DNA of 64,000 nt from Defluviimonas sp. SAOS-178_SWC (GTDB taxonomy: Bacteria > Pseudomonadota > Alphaproteobacteria > Rhodobacterales > Rhodobacteraceae). The notes under the pieces are model-generated. The model was not told where the DNA came from, made no database searches, and worked only from the letters and a program-made list of their open reading frames with translations. Shown here piece after piece: positions 1 to 11,143 of this stretch (within the stretch, counting starts at the first letter, position 1; each line of letters opens with the position of its first letter). Made by a program: the position numbers and the translations under genes. The stretch is taken from contig NZ_CP156081.1 of NCBI RefSeq assembly GCF_039830135.1, forward strand, positions 3,272,001 through 3,336,000, read 5' to 3'.

Positions 1-837
1 GTCGCTCATGCTGCCCATGCGCCAGATGATGAAGTAGCTTCGACCTGTCCTAAGCTGATAGTCTTCCAGTGCGACCAGCCGGCCCGCCTCGATTTCGAAC
101 TGAAGAACGGAGGGACAGCCTAGCGCGATCCCCTTGCCACGCAATGCGGTGTCGAGTGTGCTGCCATAAGAGCGCAGGTTGACCTTCGGCGCGGCCGCAA
201 TCTCGCTGTTCCCGCTTAACGCGGCGAAATCGCTCCAGTTGATCCATTTTGGAGTCAGCTTGTCGAAATCGAGAAGTGTCGCAGTTGGGAAGCAGCTCGT
301 CGAACTGATCAGCGAGGGCGCCGCGACGGGCAGCCAAATCTCTTCGAACAGCGGCGCTCCATCCCAACCGGTAGGAATATCCGAACCGTAGAAAAAGACG
401 GCGTTGGTTTCGAGTGAAAAAAGATCGGCGTCCTTGTCCGATGCGGTCATTGTCACCGGCACGGCGTTCGGACCAAGCAGGTATTCATTGATGCGCGGGG
501 TCAGCCAGTACTGCGCCACCGCGACATTCGCCGCCAGCGACAGCCGTTCAGTGCCCGTTGTGCGGCGCATTTGCTGCAAACAGGAATTCAGATAATCGAG
601 CGCCTCGGTCGCATTCGCAGCCAGTGTTTTTCCGTTGCGCGACAGCGAGATATTGCGCCCGCTTCGATGTACGAGTGGAAGGCCCAGCCAGTCTTCCAAC
701 ACTTTCACCCGCTTACTGACAGCCGCCTGGCTGACATTCAGTTCTTCAGCGGCACGGGTGAAGTTGCCGTGTCGGGCTACGGCCTCGAAAAACAGGAGAT
801 AGTCGAGCGGCGGCAGGGAGCGACGGAAGTTCTTCAT
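1..837 (-). CDS. LysR-family transcriptional regulator, C-terminus cut by window edge
   Basis: An open frame runs from an ATG at 837 down to base 1 with no stop (279 codons visible), so only the last part of the protein is missing. The N-terminus starts MKNFRRSLPPLDYLLFFEA and continues with a winged helix-turn-helix (FTRAAEELNVSQAAVSKRV, about residues 26-44) that is typical of LysR proteins of the GcvA type. The rest matches the periplasmic-binding-like effector domain in spacing. It is divergent from the demethylation operon starting at 968, the usual arrangement for a LysR activator of its neighbour, so it probably controls that operon; the effector is unknown. LysR assignment is firm, the target is inferred. 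Confidence 0.9.
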   Translation of the reverse strand, partial: MKNFRRSLPPLDYLLFFEAVARHGNFTRAAEELNVSQAAVSKRVKVLEDWLGLPLVHRSGRNISLSRNGKTLAANATEALDYLNSCLQQMRRTTGTERLSLAANVAVAQYWLTPRINEYLLGPNAVPVTMTASDKDADLFSLETNAVFFYGSDIPTGWDGAPLFEEIWLPVAAPSLISSTSCFPTATLLDFDKLTPKWINWSDFAALSGNSEIAAAPKVNLRSYGSTLDTALRGKGIALGCPSVLQFEIEAGRLVALEDYQLRTGRSYFIIWRMGSMSD

Positions 838-850
838 AACTAGTGGTTAT
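836..850. promoter_or_regulatory. Inverted repeat with T-N11-A, probable LysR operator
   Basis: ATAAC-N5-GTTAT overlaps the start codon of the LysR gene in the 130-bp divergent intergenic region. It fits the T-N11-A rule for LysR boxes (T at 837, A at 849). Placement over the regulator's own start suggests autoregulation and divergent control of the operon at 968. Binding is not shown by sequence alone. Confidence 0.4.
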
Positions 851-967
851 CATAAATCCACAACATATGTCACTTTGGAAATCGCCGCATCAAGCCTACG
901 TTCCAGCAGCACTTCGGCCCGTTTGTCGGGAACGCAGGGTTGGGTCGGACGCGAGAGGGGATACCAT

Positions 968-2110
968 ATGTTTACCGAAAGACTGTCCCGTTTTCAGACT
1001 CGCCTGGCCAAGGCCGGTATCGACGTGGCTCTGATCACGGATGACGACAATGTCTATTACCTGACAGGTTACTACGACTATCTGCACATGGAATTCGGTC
1101 GCCCGACGATCCTCGTCGTGCCGAAGGACGGCCCCTCGCTTCTGATCACGCCGACCATTGACCTGAACTCCGCGAAGGCCGCAGCGCGGGTAGACCGCAT
1201 CGCGCCTTGGAATGACGGCATGGGGAAGGAATGGCGTGAGGAATTGCCGGCCGCCGTAAAGGGCGCAAGCAAGGTGGGGATCGAGCCCGGCCATATGCCA
1301 CCGCTCGTCCGCGCCTATGTAGACGAACTGGTCGGCAGCGAAAAGCTGACCAGCGTCACGCCGATCCTCAACGACATGCGGATGATCAAGTCGACAGAGG
1401 AACTGCAACTAGCCCGCCATGCCGGACAGGTCGCGACCTCGATGATGGCCGCCGGGCGCGCGGCGATTGCCGATGGTGTGCCGGAATACGAAGTGGCAAT
1501 TGCCACGTCGCAGGCCGGGACCCGCAAGGCGGCCGAACTCTTGGCGGCGCATTACGACGACGCCGATATGTCGCCCAACACACATTTCCTGCAGATCATG
1601 GCCTCGGGCCGTGACATCATCAAAACCCATCACCGCGCCTCAACCCGCATCATGCGGCAGGGGGAGCCGGTCTTCCTGTGCTTCTGCGGCATGACCAATT
1701 TCCACCGCTTCAAGCTCGGGTTCGACCGCACCTTCTGGATCGGCGAGGCGCCCGCCGATCACGTCGAGGTATATGAGGTGGCGCTCGCCAGCCAGAAGGC
1801 GGCCCTTGCCGCGCTCAAACCCGGCGTCACCGCCGAAAGTGTACACGCGGCCTATGCCGAGGTCATTCAGGGCGCGGGTTTCGAATATCCGTTCCGCTGC
1901 GGTAGAGCGACCGGGTTCAGTTTCCTTGAATCCCCCCAGCTTGTCACCGGCGACAAGACTATCATCCAGCCCGGAATGGTGCTGGCCGTCGATGGCTCGG
2001 TCTCGGTCGAGACGTTCCGCGCGCAGGTCGGCGACAGTTTCATCATCACCGATACCGGCTGGGAGCCGCTGACAAGTCACCCCAAATCCGTCGAGGAGGT
2101 TATTCTCTGA
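968..2110 (+). CDS. M24-family creatinase / ectoine-hydrolase-like C-N hydrolase
   Basis: A 380-residue protein with the two-domain pita-bread architecture of M24 enzymes: an N-terminal creatinase-like domain (1-140) and a catalytic domain from about 145. The metal-ligand set of aminopeptidase P and prolidase is mostly gone. The usual HGxG region reads CGRATG (311-316) and the last Glu region reads QVGDS. A His pair (221-222, KTHHRAS) lies where creatinase has its catalytic His. This is the pattern of non-metal M24 hydrolases such as creatinase and ectoine hydrolase DoeA/EutD. The start at 968 has a purine-rich GAGAGGGG seven bases upstream; longer in-frame starts lack homology. The stop overlaps the next ATG. 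With sarcosine oxidase downstream it could release an N-methyl amino acid, but creatine itself is unproven. Confidence 0.75.
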   Translation: MFTERLSRFQTRLAKAGIDVALITDDDNVYYLTGYYDYLHMEFGRPTILVVPKDGPSLLITPTIDLNSAKAAARVDRIAPWNDGMGKEWREELPAAVKGASKVGIEPGHMPPLVRAYVDELVGSEKLTSVTPILNDMRMIKSTEELQLARHAGQVATSMMAAGRAAIADGVPEYEVAIATSQAGTRKAAELLAAHYDDADMSPNTHFLQIMASGRDIIKTHHRASTRIMRQGEPVFLCFCGMTNFHRFKLGFDRTFWIGEAPADHVEVYEVALASQKAALAALKPGVTAESVHAAYAEVIQGAGFEYPFRCGRATGFSFLESPQLVTGDKTIIQPGMVLAVDGSVSVETFRAQVGDSFIITDTGWEPLTSHPKSVEEVIL

Positions 2111-2904
2111 TGTTCAAGCCTGGTCAAATCATCGCGTCCAAGCCCCGCACGCCCGAGATGGATGCAGGCCGTTTTCACCGCGCCAAGCTTGGATTCATCC
2201 TTATGTCCACCGACCCTTCCGCCGAGGGCGATTTCTGGGATATGGCACCCGAGGGCGTCGCCGTCTATGTCACACGGCTCAAGACCGACGATCATACAAC
2301 AACCGAAACCCTAGCCAAGCACATCGAACATATGGCCGACGCCGCCGGGCGCATCCAGCCCGAGGCGAAACCGGACGTGGTCAGCTATAGCTGCACCTCC
2401 GGCTCCATCGTGATCGGCGAAGACCGGGTGATGGCCGAGATCAAGAAGGGCGCCCCCTGGGCGAAGCCGATGTGCCTTGTTCAGGGCGTTCTCGATGCGC
2501 TCAACGAACTTGGCGTAAAGAAACTGGTGGTCGGAACGCCTTATCTCGACGACATCAACACCGCCGAGGCGGAGTTTCTGGTCAAGCGCGGCTTCGACGT
2601 GCTCGATATCCAGGGGCTCAACATAGCCAGCGGCTGGGACATGGGTCTGGTTACGCCCGCCTACTGGAAGAAATTCGCGCTGGAAATCGACCGGCCCGAT
2701 GCCGATGCGATCTTTCTCAGCTGCGGCGGTGTTCGCTCGCTTCCCGCCGTCGCGGAGATCGAGCAGATCACCGGCAAGCCGGTCATCACATCGAACCAGG
2801 CGCAGTTCTGGTCCTGCCTGCGCCGCGCGGGAATCATGGATGAGTTGGAGGGCTTCGGTCAGATCTTCAAGCATCCGGGCAAGCATCTGCGCAAGATCGA
2901 CTGA
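2110..2904 (+). CDS. Asp/Glu racemase superfamily protein (maleate isomerase / EutA-like)
   Basis: A 264-residue protein with the two catalytic cysteines of the Asp/Glu racemase, maleate isomerase and arylmalonate decarboxylase superfamily: C95 in SYSCTSGS and C205 in FLSCGGVRS, followed by the diagnostic GKPVITSNQAQFW segment. It starts by TGATG overlap with the M24 gene, so the two are translationally coupled. In ectoine-utilisation clusters the same pairing occurs (EutA next to the M24 hydrolase EutD). The pair may therefore act on one substrate, with this enzyme isomerising or racemising an acid intermediate. The precise reaction cannot be read from sequence. Family confidence is high, substrate confidence low. 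Confidence 0.8.
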   Translation: MFKPGQIIASKPRTPEMDAGRFHRAKLGFILMSTDPSAEGDFWDMAPEGVAVYVTRLKTDDHTTTETLAKHIEHMADAAGRIQPEAKPDVVSYSCTSGSIVIGEDRVMAEIKKGAPWAKPMCLVQGVLDALNELGVKKLVVGTPYLDDINTAEAEFLVKRGFDVLDIQGLNIASGWDMGLVTPAYWKKFALEIDRPDADAIFLSCGGVRSLPAVAEIEQITGKPVITSNQAQFWSCLRRAGIMDELEGFGQIFKHPGKHLRKID

Positions 2905-2908
2905 ACAC

Positions 2909-4180
2909 ATGACCCGCTTCACCGCATGGAATGTCTTCTGGCAGGGCATGACCGGCCAGAAAGGCTGGAGCCGTCAGTGGCGCGACCCGGCACCCAAGGC
3001 CCATTATGACGTGGTCATCGTCGGCGGCGGGCTGCACGGGCTCGCCACAGCTTACTATCTGGCCAAGACCCATGGCGTGAAGAACATTGCGGTTCTGGAA
3101 AAGGGCTGGATCGGCGGCGGCAACGCCGGGCGCAATACCACCATCGTGCGCTCGAACTACGCCCAGCCCGGCAACCGCGAATTTTATGAGCACTCGCTCA
3201 AGTTGTGGGAAAATCTCAGCCATGAGCTGAACTACAACGTCATGTTTTCCCAGCGCTCACACGTCGCACTGCTGCACAGCCCGGGCGCCATCGACGCGGC
3301 ATCGCGCAACTACAATACCATGCGGCTGACCGGTACGCCGGATGCTGAAATCTGGGATCTGCCGACGCTCAAACGCGCGGTACCGCACCTAAACTATGCC
3401 GCCAACGCGCGCTTCCCCATCATCGGCGCTGCGGTCCAGAAGCGCGCCGGTACTGCGCGCCACGACGCGGCAGTCTGGGGCTATGCCCGCGCCGCCGATG
3501 CGCGCGGCGTGGACATCCTCCAGAATTGCAAGGTCGAGGGGATCTCCCGCGACGGCGGCCGGATCACTGCGCTAGACACCTCGCGCGGCCGCATCACCGC
3601 CGGCAAAGTCGCCTTTGCCGTCGCTGGCAGCACTTCTTTGCTGTGGCAGATGGCGGGGCTTGGCGGCCTGCCAATCGAAAGCCACAAGCTGCAGGCCTTC
3701 GTCTCCGAACCCCTGAAGCCGCTTCTCGATCAGGTGGTGGTCTTCGGCATGGGCGGCGCGCATTTCTACATTTCGCAATCCGACAAGGGCGGCATGGTCT
3801 TTGGCGGCGATCTCGACTGGTACAAGTCCTATGCACAGCGGGGCAACCTGCCCATCGTACAGGACGTGGCCGAGGCGGCCATGTCGGTCCTACCCTGCCT
3901 TGGGCGGGTGAAGCTGCTGCGCCATTGGTCGGGGCTTGTCGACATGTCGATGGATGGTTCGCATTTCATCTGCAAGACGCCCTTGGACAACCTCTACCTG
4001 AATGCCGGCTGGAACTATGGCGGTTTCAAGGCCAGCCCGGCCTCGGGCTGGTGGTTCGCAGACCTCATCGCAAGCGACCGACCCGCGCCAATGATCGCGC
4101 CCTTCGACCTGAAGCGGTTCGAACGCGGACTTCAGATCGATGAGCGCGGTGCTGGGCCGGACTGCAAGCTGCACGGATAG
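2909..4180 (+). CDS. soxB: Sarcosine oxidase beta subunit
   Basis: A 423-residue FAD protein of the DAO superfamily. The Rossmann dinucleotide motif VVIVGGGLHGLATAYYLAK is at about residues 35-53 and the heterotetrameric-SoxB signature GGGNAGRNTTIVRSNY at about 71-86. In the characterised TsoX-type enzymes this subunit carries FAD and the covalent FMN and oxidises the N-methyl group of sarcosine to give glycine and a methylene unit. The ATG at 2909 lies five bases after the previous stop, and a longer upstream frame only shadows the preceding gene. It is followed directly by soxD, soxA and soxG in the canonical BDAG order. Substrate could be sarcosine or another N-methyl amino acid. Confidence 0.95.
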   Translation: MTRFTAWNVFWQGMTGQKGWSRQWRDPAPKAHYDVVIVGGGLHGLATAYYLAKTHGVKNIAVLEKGWIGGGNAGRNTTIVRSNYAQPGNREFYEHSLKLWENLSHELNYNVMFSQRSHVALLHSPGAIDAASRNYNTMRLTGTPDAEIWDLPTLKRAVPHLNYAANARFPIIGAAVQKRAGTARHDAAVWGYARAADARGVDILQNCKVEGISRDGGRITALDTSRGRITAGKVAFAVAGSTSLLWQMAGLGGLPIESHKLQAFVSEPLKPLLDQVVVFGMGGAHFYISQSDKGGMVFGGDLDWYKSYAQRGNLPIVQDVAEAAMSVLPCLGRVKLLRHWSGLVDMSMDGSHFICKTPLDNLYLNAGWNYGGFKASPASGWWFADLIASDRPAPMIAPFDLKRFERGLQIDERGAGPDCKLHG

Positions 4181-4186
4181 GAAACA

Positions 4187-4471
4187 ATGCTCAGAATTGC
4201 CTGCCCCTTTTGCGGCACCCGCGACCACAGTGAATTCAGCTATGGTGGTGACGGTTCGGTCAACTATCCGGCGCTAGACGCGGCGCTAGAGGCTTGGCAC
4301 GACGCCGTCTTTCTACGCGACAATATCTGCGGGCGGCAGGTCGAGACTTGGCAGCACGTCCACGGCTGCCGAATGTGGCTTTTGGTCGAGCGCGATACGA
4401 TGACCCATGAGATCTTTTCGGTTCGCCCCGCCCATGCGGGGCTGGCGACTGTGCTGGAGGCGACGGAATGA
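4187..4471 (+). CDS. soxD: Sarcosine oxidase delta subunit
   Basis: A 94-residue protein with the zinc-binding pattern of heterotetrameric sarcosine oxidase delta subunits. CPFCGTRD lies at the N-terminus and HVHGC near residue 60, which together supply the Cys/Cys/His/Cys ligands. It is a structural subunit holding the complex together and has no catalytic role of its own. Its stop overlaps the soxA start by 4 bases (ATGA), which favours stoichiometric synthesis. Length is normal for the family (about 90-110). Confidence 0.95.
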   Translation: MLRIACPFCGTRDHSEFSYGGDGSVNYPALDAALEAWHDAVFLRDNICGRQVETWQHVHGCRMWLLVERDTMTHEIFSVRPAHAGLATVLEATE

Positions 4472-7416
4472 CTGCCCGGCGTCTCGAAAAAGGTGGGCGG
4501 ATCGACCGCACACGGCCCATCAGCTTCCATTGGGACGGTCAGACATACCGCGGCTTCGAGGGCGATACGCTCGCCTCGGCGCTCATGGCGAACGGGCAAA
4601 GGGTGCTCGGCCGCAGTTTCAAATATCACCGCCCGCGCGGGATCATGTCGGCTGGCGTCGAGGAATCTGGGGCCATCGTCTCGGTAGGCTCCGGCTCGCG
4701 GCATGAGCCGAACGTCAAGGCGACGATGCAGGAGCTTTACGACGGGCTGGAGGCAAAGGGGCAGAATGCCTGGCCCAACGTGCGTTTTGATCTGGGTGCG
4801 GTGAACGGGCTCTTCGGGCGCTTCTTCTCGGCAGGGTTCTACTACAAGACCTTTATGGGCCTGCCCCCTTTCGAATGGGGACGGGGCACCGGCCTCTGGA
4901 TGCAGTACGAAAAACTGATCCGCAAGGCTGCGGGCATGGGCGCTGCCAGCCGTGATCCCGACCCGGATGCTTACGACCACGCACACGCCTTTTGCGATGT
5001 CCTTGTTGTCGGCTCCGGACCCGCGGGCCTCAATGCCGCGCTGACAGCGGCCGACGCGGGCCGTGACGTGATGCTGGTCGAACAGGATTCCGAGCCAGGC
5101 GGCGACTATCTGAACGATCCCGGTGCCGAGGCTGAACGTGCCGCGCTCGTCGCGGCGGTGGAGTGCGCGGGCGTTCGCGTCCTGACCCGGACCACCGCTT
5201 TCGGGCTCTACGACGGCGGCGCCGCGGGGTTGGTGGAGCGGGTGACAGACCATCTGTCCGCGCCCGATCCGCATCTGCCGCGCCAGCGGTTCTGGACGGT
5301 GCGCGCCGGCGCGACAGTGCTGGCGACAGGTGCGCTTGAGCGCTCGGTGGCTTTTGCGGGCAATGACCGGCCCGGCGTGATGACCGCAGCGGCGGCGCGG
5401 GCTTATGTGAACCGGTTTGCCATCCTGCCAGGTCAGCGCATTGTCATCGCCACAACCAATGACAGCGCCTATGGCGTCGCAAGCGATCTGACCCAAGCGG
5501 GAGCCGAGGTCGTGCTGGTCGACGCAAGAAAGGATGTCCCTTCGGCCCCTGCCGGGGCGACTGTGCGACCGGGGCTGGCGCCGCTATCTGCTGTCGGGCG
5601 GCGCGGCGTTGAGGGCGTCACTCTGGCCGCGCGATCGGGCAACGGCTGGGCCGCGGCAACCCGGGAAGACTGCGACCTGCTTCTAATCTCGGGCGGCTGG
5701 TCGCCTGTCGTGAACCTATCTTCCCACCGTGGCGCAAAACCTGTCTGGAACGCCGAACTGGCCTGTTTCCTTGCCGGGCCGACGGATGAGCCGATCCACG
5801 TGGCAGGATCTGCTGCGGGCATCTGGAACAGGGCGGATTGCGCCGCTTCAGGCGCGGCAGCCGCGCGGCGGGCGATGGGGGAAAAAACCCATATGGTTGC
5901 CACAGGCGGCTGGTCTCGCCCGATCCTGCCGCTTTACGAAGTGCGCGTACCCGGCGCCAAGGCCAAGGCCTTTGTCGATCCGCAACACGACGTGACCGGT
6001 GACGACGTGCGGCTGGCCCATCAGGAAGGCTTCGTTTCGGTCGAGCATCTGAAGCGTTACACCACCCTCGGCATGGCGACCGATCAGGGCAAGATGGGCA
6101 ATGTCATCGGCCTCGCCCTGATGGCCGAGGCCATGGGCACCGAGGTTCCTGCCGTCGGCACCACGCGGTTCCGGCCGCCCTATACGCCGGTCGCCATAGG
6201 TGCGCTGGCGGGTCGCAACGTCGCGGGCCATTTCAAGCCCCTCCGCCGCACGCCGCTTCATGACTGGAACCTCCGCCAAGGCGCCACGATGACCGAGGCC
6301 GGGCTCTGGCAAAGAACATGGTACTTCGCGCGGGACGGCGAAACAATCAGCGAGGCCTATATCCGCGAGGCCGCCACGGTGCGCGAGACCGTCGGCATCT
6401 GCGATGTCAGTTCGCTCGGCAAGATCGCGGTACAGGGGCCGGATGCGGCAGAGTTTCTCAACCGTGTCTATATCAATGCCTTCGCAAAGCTGCCTGTGGG
6501 CAAGGCGCGCTACGGCATCATGCTGCGCGACGACGGGATCGTCATGGATGACGGGACCACCTGGCGGTTGGGTGACAGCGATTTTCTGATGACCACGACG
6601 ACGACCAATGCCGGCAAGGTGATGGTCTGGCTGGAAGAGTTATTGCAGACGCGGTGGCCCGACCTGCGTGTCCATGTCACCTCGGTCACCGATCGCTGGG
6701 CAGGGGTATCGGTCGCCGGGCCGAAATCTCGCAAAGCGATTGCCGCCTGCCTTGAGGCGGGAACGGATATCTCGAACGAGGCGTTGCCCTTCATGGGCGT
6801 TGCGCCGATCAGCCTCAAAGGCGGAATCAACGGCCTGATTGCCCGGATCAGCTTTTCCGGTGAACTCGCTTATGAACTTTATGTGCCTGCCGATCACGGT
6901 GTGGCGTTGATGGACCTGCTGTGGCCCGCGGCTGAAACGCTCGGCGGATGCCTCTACGGGTTGGAGGCCCTCGGCACGCTCCGGATCGAAAAGGGTCATG
7001 TGACCGGAGCCGAACTTGACGGCCGTATGACCATCGACGACGCCGGTCTGGGCAAGATGGCCTCGTCCAAGAAACCCTTTATCGGCGCCGCGCTGCGCCA
7101 GCGCCCCGAACTGACCCGCGAAGATCGCCCGCGCCTCGTGGGTATCCTCCCGAAAAACCGCGGCCAGACCTTCAACGGCGGAGCGCTCCTCTGTGCTGCC
7201 GACAAGATGACGGGTTTTGGCGAGGGCTGGGTTACCGCGGTGACGCATTCGCCTGCTCTCGGCCACTGGATCGGGCTTGGCTATATCTCGGGCGGGCATG
7301 AGGCTTGGGCAGGCAAGGCGGTCACAGCCGCCGATCCGGTGCGCAAGGGCAATGTCGCGGTCGAGATCGTCTCGCCTCACATGTACGACCCCGAAGGAGT
7401 AAGGATGCATGGCTGA
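4468..7416 (+). CDS. soxA: Sarcosine oxidase alpha subunit
   Basis: A 982-residue protein with the three expected blocks. An N-terminal ferredoxin-like domain (TYRGFEGDTLASALMANG, residues about 17-34) comes first. A FAD/NAD-binding oxidoreductase domain follows (DVLVVGSGPAGLNAALTAAD, about 171-190). The C-terminal half is GcvT-like and binds tetrahydrofolate (about 600-982), so the one-carbon unit can leave as 5,10-methylene-THF. In known complexes this subunit binds NAD and folate. Length is normal (about 965-1010). The 4-base overlap with soxD and the 8-base overlap with soxG show tight coupling. Confidence 0.95.
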   Translation: MTARRLEKGGRIDRTRPISFHWDGQTYRGFEGDTLASALMANGQRVLGRSFKYHRPRGIMSAGVEESGAIVSVGSGSRHEPNVKATMQELYDGLEAKGQNAWPNVRFDLGAVNGLFGRFFSAGFYYKTFMGLPPFEWGRGTGLWMQYEKLIRKAAGMGAASRDPDPDAYDHAHAFCDVLVVGSGPAGLNAALTAADAGRDVMLVEQDSEPGGDYLNDPGAEAERAALVAAVECAGVRVLTRTTAFGLYDGGAAGLVERVTDHLSAPDPHLPRQRFWTVRAGATVLATGALERSVAFAGNDRPGVMTAAAARAYVNRFAILPGQRIVIATTNDSAYGVASDLTQAGAEVVLVDARKDVPSAPAGATVRPGLAPLSAVGRRGVEGVTLAARSGNGWAAATREDCDLLLISGGWSPVVNLSSHRGAKPVWNAELACFLAGPTDEPIHVAGSAAGIWNRADCAASGAAAARRAMGEKTHMVATGGWSRPILPLYEVRVPGAKAKAFVDPQHDVTGDDVRLAHQEGFVSVEHLKRYTTLGMATDQGKMGNVIGLALMAEAMGTEVPAVGTTRFRPPYTPVAIGALAGRNVAGHFKPLRRTPLHDWNLRQGATMTEAGLWQRTWYFARDGETISEAYIREAATVRETVGICDVSSLGKIAVQGPDAAEFLNRVYINAFAKLPVGKARYGIMLRDDGIVMDDGTTWRLGDSDFLMTTTTTNAGKVMVWLEELLQTRWPDLRVHVTSVTDRWAGVSVAGPKSRKAIAACLEAGTDISNEALPFMGVAPISLKGGINGLIARISFSGELAYELYVPADHGVALMDLLWPAAETLGGCLYGLEALGTLRIEKGHVTGAELDGRMTIDDAGLGKMASSKKPFIGAALRQRPELTREDRPRLVGILPKNRGQTFNGGALLCAADKMTGFGEGWVTAVTHSPALGHWIGLGYISGGHEAWAGKAVTAADPVRKGNVAVEIVSPHMYDPEGVRMHG

Positions 7417-7975
7417 CGCCCTCTCCGCAGTTGTGGACCATCTAGTGCCGGGGCGCTCCGGAACGCCTGGCATGGCCGGCGTCCGGTTCTCCGAGATCCG
7501 CGGGTCGACGCTGATCCAGTTCGCGGCGTGGCCGGACAGTGCAGTTCGGGCCGGTGCCGAAGCGGCGAAGGCAGTGGGCGCCAAGTTGGCACCAAAACCC
7601 GGACGAGTTACGACCGGAACGGATGGCACTCTGCTGCGCGTAGAACCGCTGAAATGGTGGCTGATCAGCGAAACGGCCAAAGCCCCTTCGCTTTCGAGCG
7701 AAGCCGGCGTGGCGCTCGACCTTTCCCAGTCCCGCACCCGGCTGCATGTCAGCGGCCGGCAGGCCGCCCGGCTTCTGAACCATGTCCTGCCTCTCGACCT
7801 GTCGGACACCGCTTTCCCCGAGGGCTCAGTGAGCTCCACCGCCTTCCACCATATCGGCGTGACGCTCTGGCGCGACGGGACTGGCTTCAACTTGTTCCTG
7901 CCGCGCAGCTTCGCGGTCTCGCTATGTGAAATTCTGATCGAAATCGCGCGGCAGTACGGGCTGGAGATCGCCTGA
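7409..7975 (+). CDS. soxG: Sarcosine oxidase gamma subunit
   Basis: A 188-residue protein that starts 8 bases inside the end of soxA and ends 33 bases before the Rieske gene. It has the conserved C-terminal features of SoxG (LDLSQSRTRLHVSG, LPLDLSD, STAFHHIGVTLWR). The gamma subunit is a small GcvT-related subunit that packs against the beta subunit and is needed for assembly. Identification rests on position plus these segments; SoxG proteins are poorly conserved overall. Confidence 0.92.
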   Translation: MADALSAVVDHLVPGRSGTPGMAGVRFSEIRGSTLIQFAAWPDSAVRAGAEAAKAVGAKLAPKPGRVTTGTDGTLLRVEPLKWWLISETAKAPSLSSEAGVALDLSQSRTRLHVSGRQAARLLNHVLPLDLSDTAFPEGSVSSTAFHHIGVTLWRDGTGFNLFLPRSFAVSLCEILIEIARQYGLEIA

Positions 7976-8008
7976 ACCGTCGCTTCACCATCCAAAGGAG
8001 GGTCTGAT

Positions 8009-9552
<1,544 letters not shown>

Positions 9553-9618
9553 CGCAGGGACAGTGCGGCGGATGAACTACCGTTATCGCCACATCCGGCG
9601 AACAGATGGAGGATGCGC

Positions 9619-10827
9619 ATGGGTGGGATCGTGATCGTCGGCGCGGGCCAGGCCGGTGCGTCGCTTGCGGCAAAGCTCCGGACGCTCGGTCACGACGGCG
9701 CAATCACTATGATCGGCGAGGAGGCCGCCCCACCCTACCAGCGCCCGCCCCTGTCGAAGGGATACCTGCTGGGAGAGATGGAACTCGACCGTATCTATCT
9801 GCGTTCGTCCAGCTATTGGCAGGAACAGATGGTTACGCTGAAACTCGGCGCGCAAGTGGCGGCAATTGACCGCACCGCAAAAACCGTGCGCGTCGATGCC
9901 GAAACCATACCCTACGACCAACTCGCCCTGACGACCGGGTCGCGCCCGCACCGGTTGCCGGCGGCTGTGGGCGGCGATCTGAGAGGGGTCTACACCGTCC
10001 GGACCCTCGCGGATATAGACGCTATGGCGCCGGAGTTCGAAGCCGGGCGCAAGCTTCTCATCGTCGGTGGCGGCTATATCGGGCTGGAGGCGGCGGCGGT
10101 GGGCGCGAAGCTCGGCCTCGACGTCACGCTGATCGAGATGGCGCCGCGCATCCTGCATCGGGTGGCCGCGCCAGAGACCTCGGACTATTTCCGCAAGGTC
10201 CACGACGATCACGGCGTGAAGATCCTGGAGAATACCGGGCTGGACCGGCTGACCGGCGAGGCCCGCGTGTCGGGCGCGGTCCTGTCGGACGGAAGCCACA
10301 TCGAAACCGACTTCGTCATCGTCGGCGTCGGCATCACGCCCGCGACGCAGCTTGCCGAAGAGGCGGGGCTTGCGATCGAGAACGGCATCCGCACCGACGA
10401 ATTCGGCCGCACCTCGGACCCGGCGGTCTGGGCCGCGGGTGATTGTGCGTCCTTCCCGCATCGGGACGGGCGCATCAGGCTGGAAAGCGTCGGCAACGCG
10501 ATTGATCAGGCCGAGGTCGTGGCCGCGAACATGCTGGGCGCGGGCAAGGCCTATCAGGCCAAGCCGTGGTTCTGGTCCGACCAGTTTGATGTGAAGCTGC
10601 AGATCGCCGGGCTGAATACCGGCTATGACCGGATCGTGACGCGGCCGGGTGAAGGCGACGCGGTCAGCTTCTGGTACTACCGGGGCTATACGCTGCTTGC
10701 GCTCGACGCCATGAACGACGCACGCGCCTACATGATCGGAAAGCGTCTGATCGAGGCGGGTATGTCGCCCGACCCGGCCATCATCGCCGACCCGGCGGCC
10801 GACCTCAAGCCGCTGCTCAGGCCGTGA
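9619..10827 (+). CDS. FAD-dependent ferredoxin reductase
   Basis: A 402-residue reductase of the putidaredoxin/rubredoxin reductase family. It has the FAD-binding motif IVIVGAGQAG at the N-terminus, a second Rossmann fold LLIVGGGYIGLEAAA for NAD(P)H near residue 150, and the FAD motif VWAAGDCA near 275. It transfers electrons from NAD(P)H to the ferredoxin encoded just upstream. An ATG at 9613 is also possible, but the GGAGG site at 9608-9612 abuts it directly. The ATG at 9619 has correct spacing and is preferred. It is the last gene of the operon. Confidence 0.93.
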   Translation: MGGIVIVGAGQAGASLAAKLRTLGHDGAITMIGEEAAPPYQRPPLSKGYLLGEMELDRIYLRSSSYWQEQMVTLKLGAQVAAIDRTAKTVRVDAETIPYDQLALTTGSRPHRLPAAVGGDLRGVYTVRTLADIDAMAPEFEAGRKLLIVGGGYIGLEAAAVGAKLGLDVTLIEMAPRILHRVAAPETSDYFRKVHDDHGVKILENTGLDRLTGEARVSGAVLSDGSHIETDFVIVGVGITPATQLAEEAGLAIENGIRTDEFGRTSDPAVWAAGDCASFPHRDGRIRLESVGNAIDQAEVVAANMLGAGKAYQAKPWFWSDQFDVKLQIAGLNTGYDRIVTRPGEGDAVSFWYYRGYTLLALDAMNDARAYMIGKRLIEAGMSPDPAIIADPAADLKPLLRP

Positions 10828-11143
10828 GGATCAGACGTTGCGTGGCTTCCCGGACCCGGGCTGGTGCACGGTTGCGCTGCTACCTCTCGCACCGGCTCGT
10901 AGCGCTGAGCGGGGAGGCTAAACAAGTCGGATTCGAACCAGAGACCATCTTTTTATGGTGGTAGGGTTTACATAGCAAATTCAGATCTTTGCCGGATATT
11001 TCCCTGGACTTCTCTGTTTGGGAGAGCGGTACTGTCGACAGCGGCGCACGATTGCGGCGGCGCAAATGTCTCCGCCCGGATTGCCGGGCTTTGGTCAGTA
11101 GCAGAAGCCAAAGCGGGTCTGCAGGATCAGAACGGAGATGAAC
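10828..11143. other. Intergenic stretch between catabolic operon and recombinase module
   Basis: No gene is supported here. Bases 10930-10940 (GGATTCGAACC) resemble the T-arm of a minus-strand tRNA, but no matching acceptor or D arm can be folded around it. Bases 11066-11090 (TCTCCGCCCGGA...CCGGGCTTTG) recur in front of the second recombinase module near 55456. This is therefore the conserved left flank of that module and could hold its promoter or attachment site. Confidence 0.45.

Noticed and set aside
968..2110. Calling the M24 gene creatinase
   Set aside because: Metal ligands are lost as in creatinase, but ectoine hydrolases share this, and the neighbour pairing is closer to EutD/EutA. 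No substrate-specific residue can be read.
10925..10975. Possible tRNA on the minus strand
   Set aside because: Only an 11-base T-loop-like match; acceptor and T stems do not pair and no D arm is found. It could be an att relic but cannot be supported.
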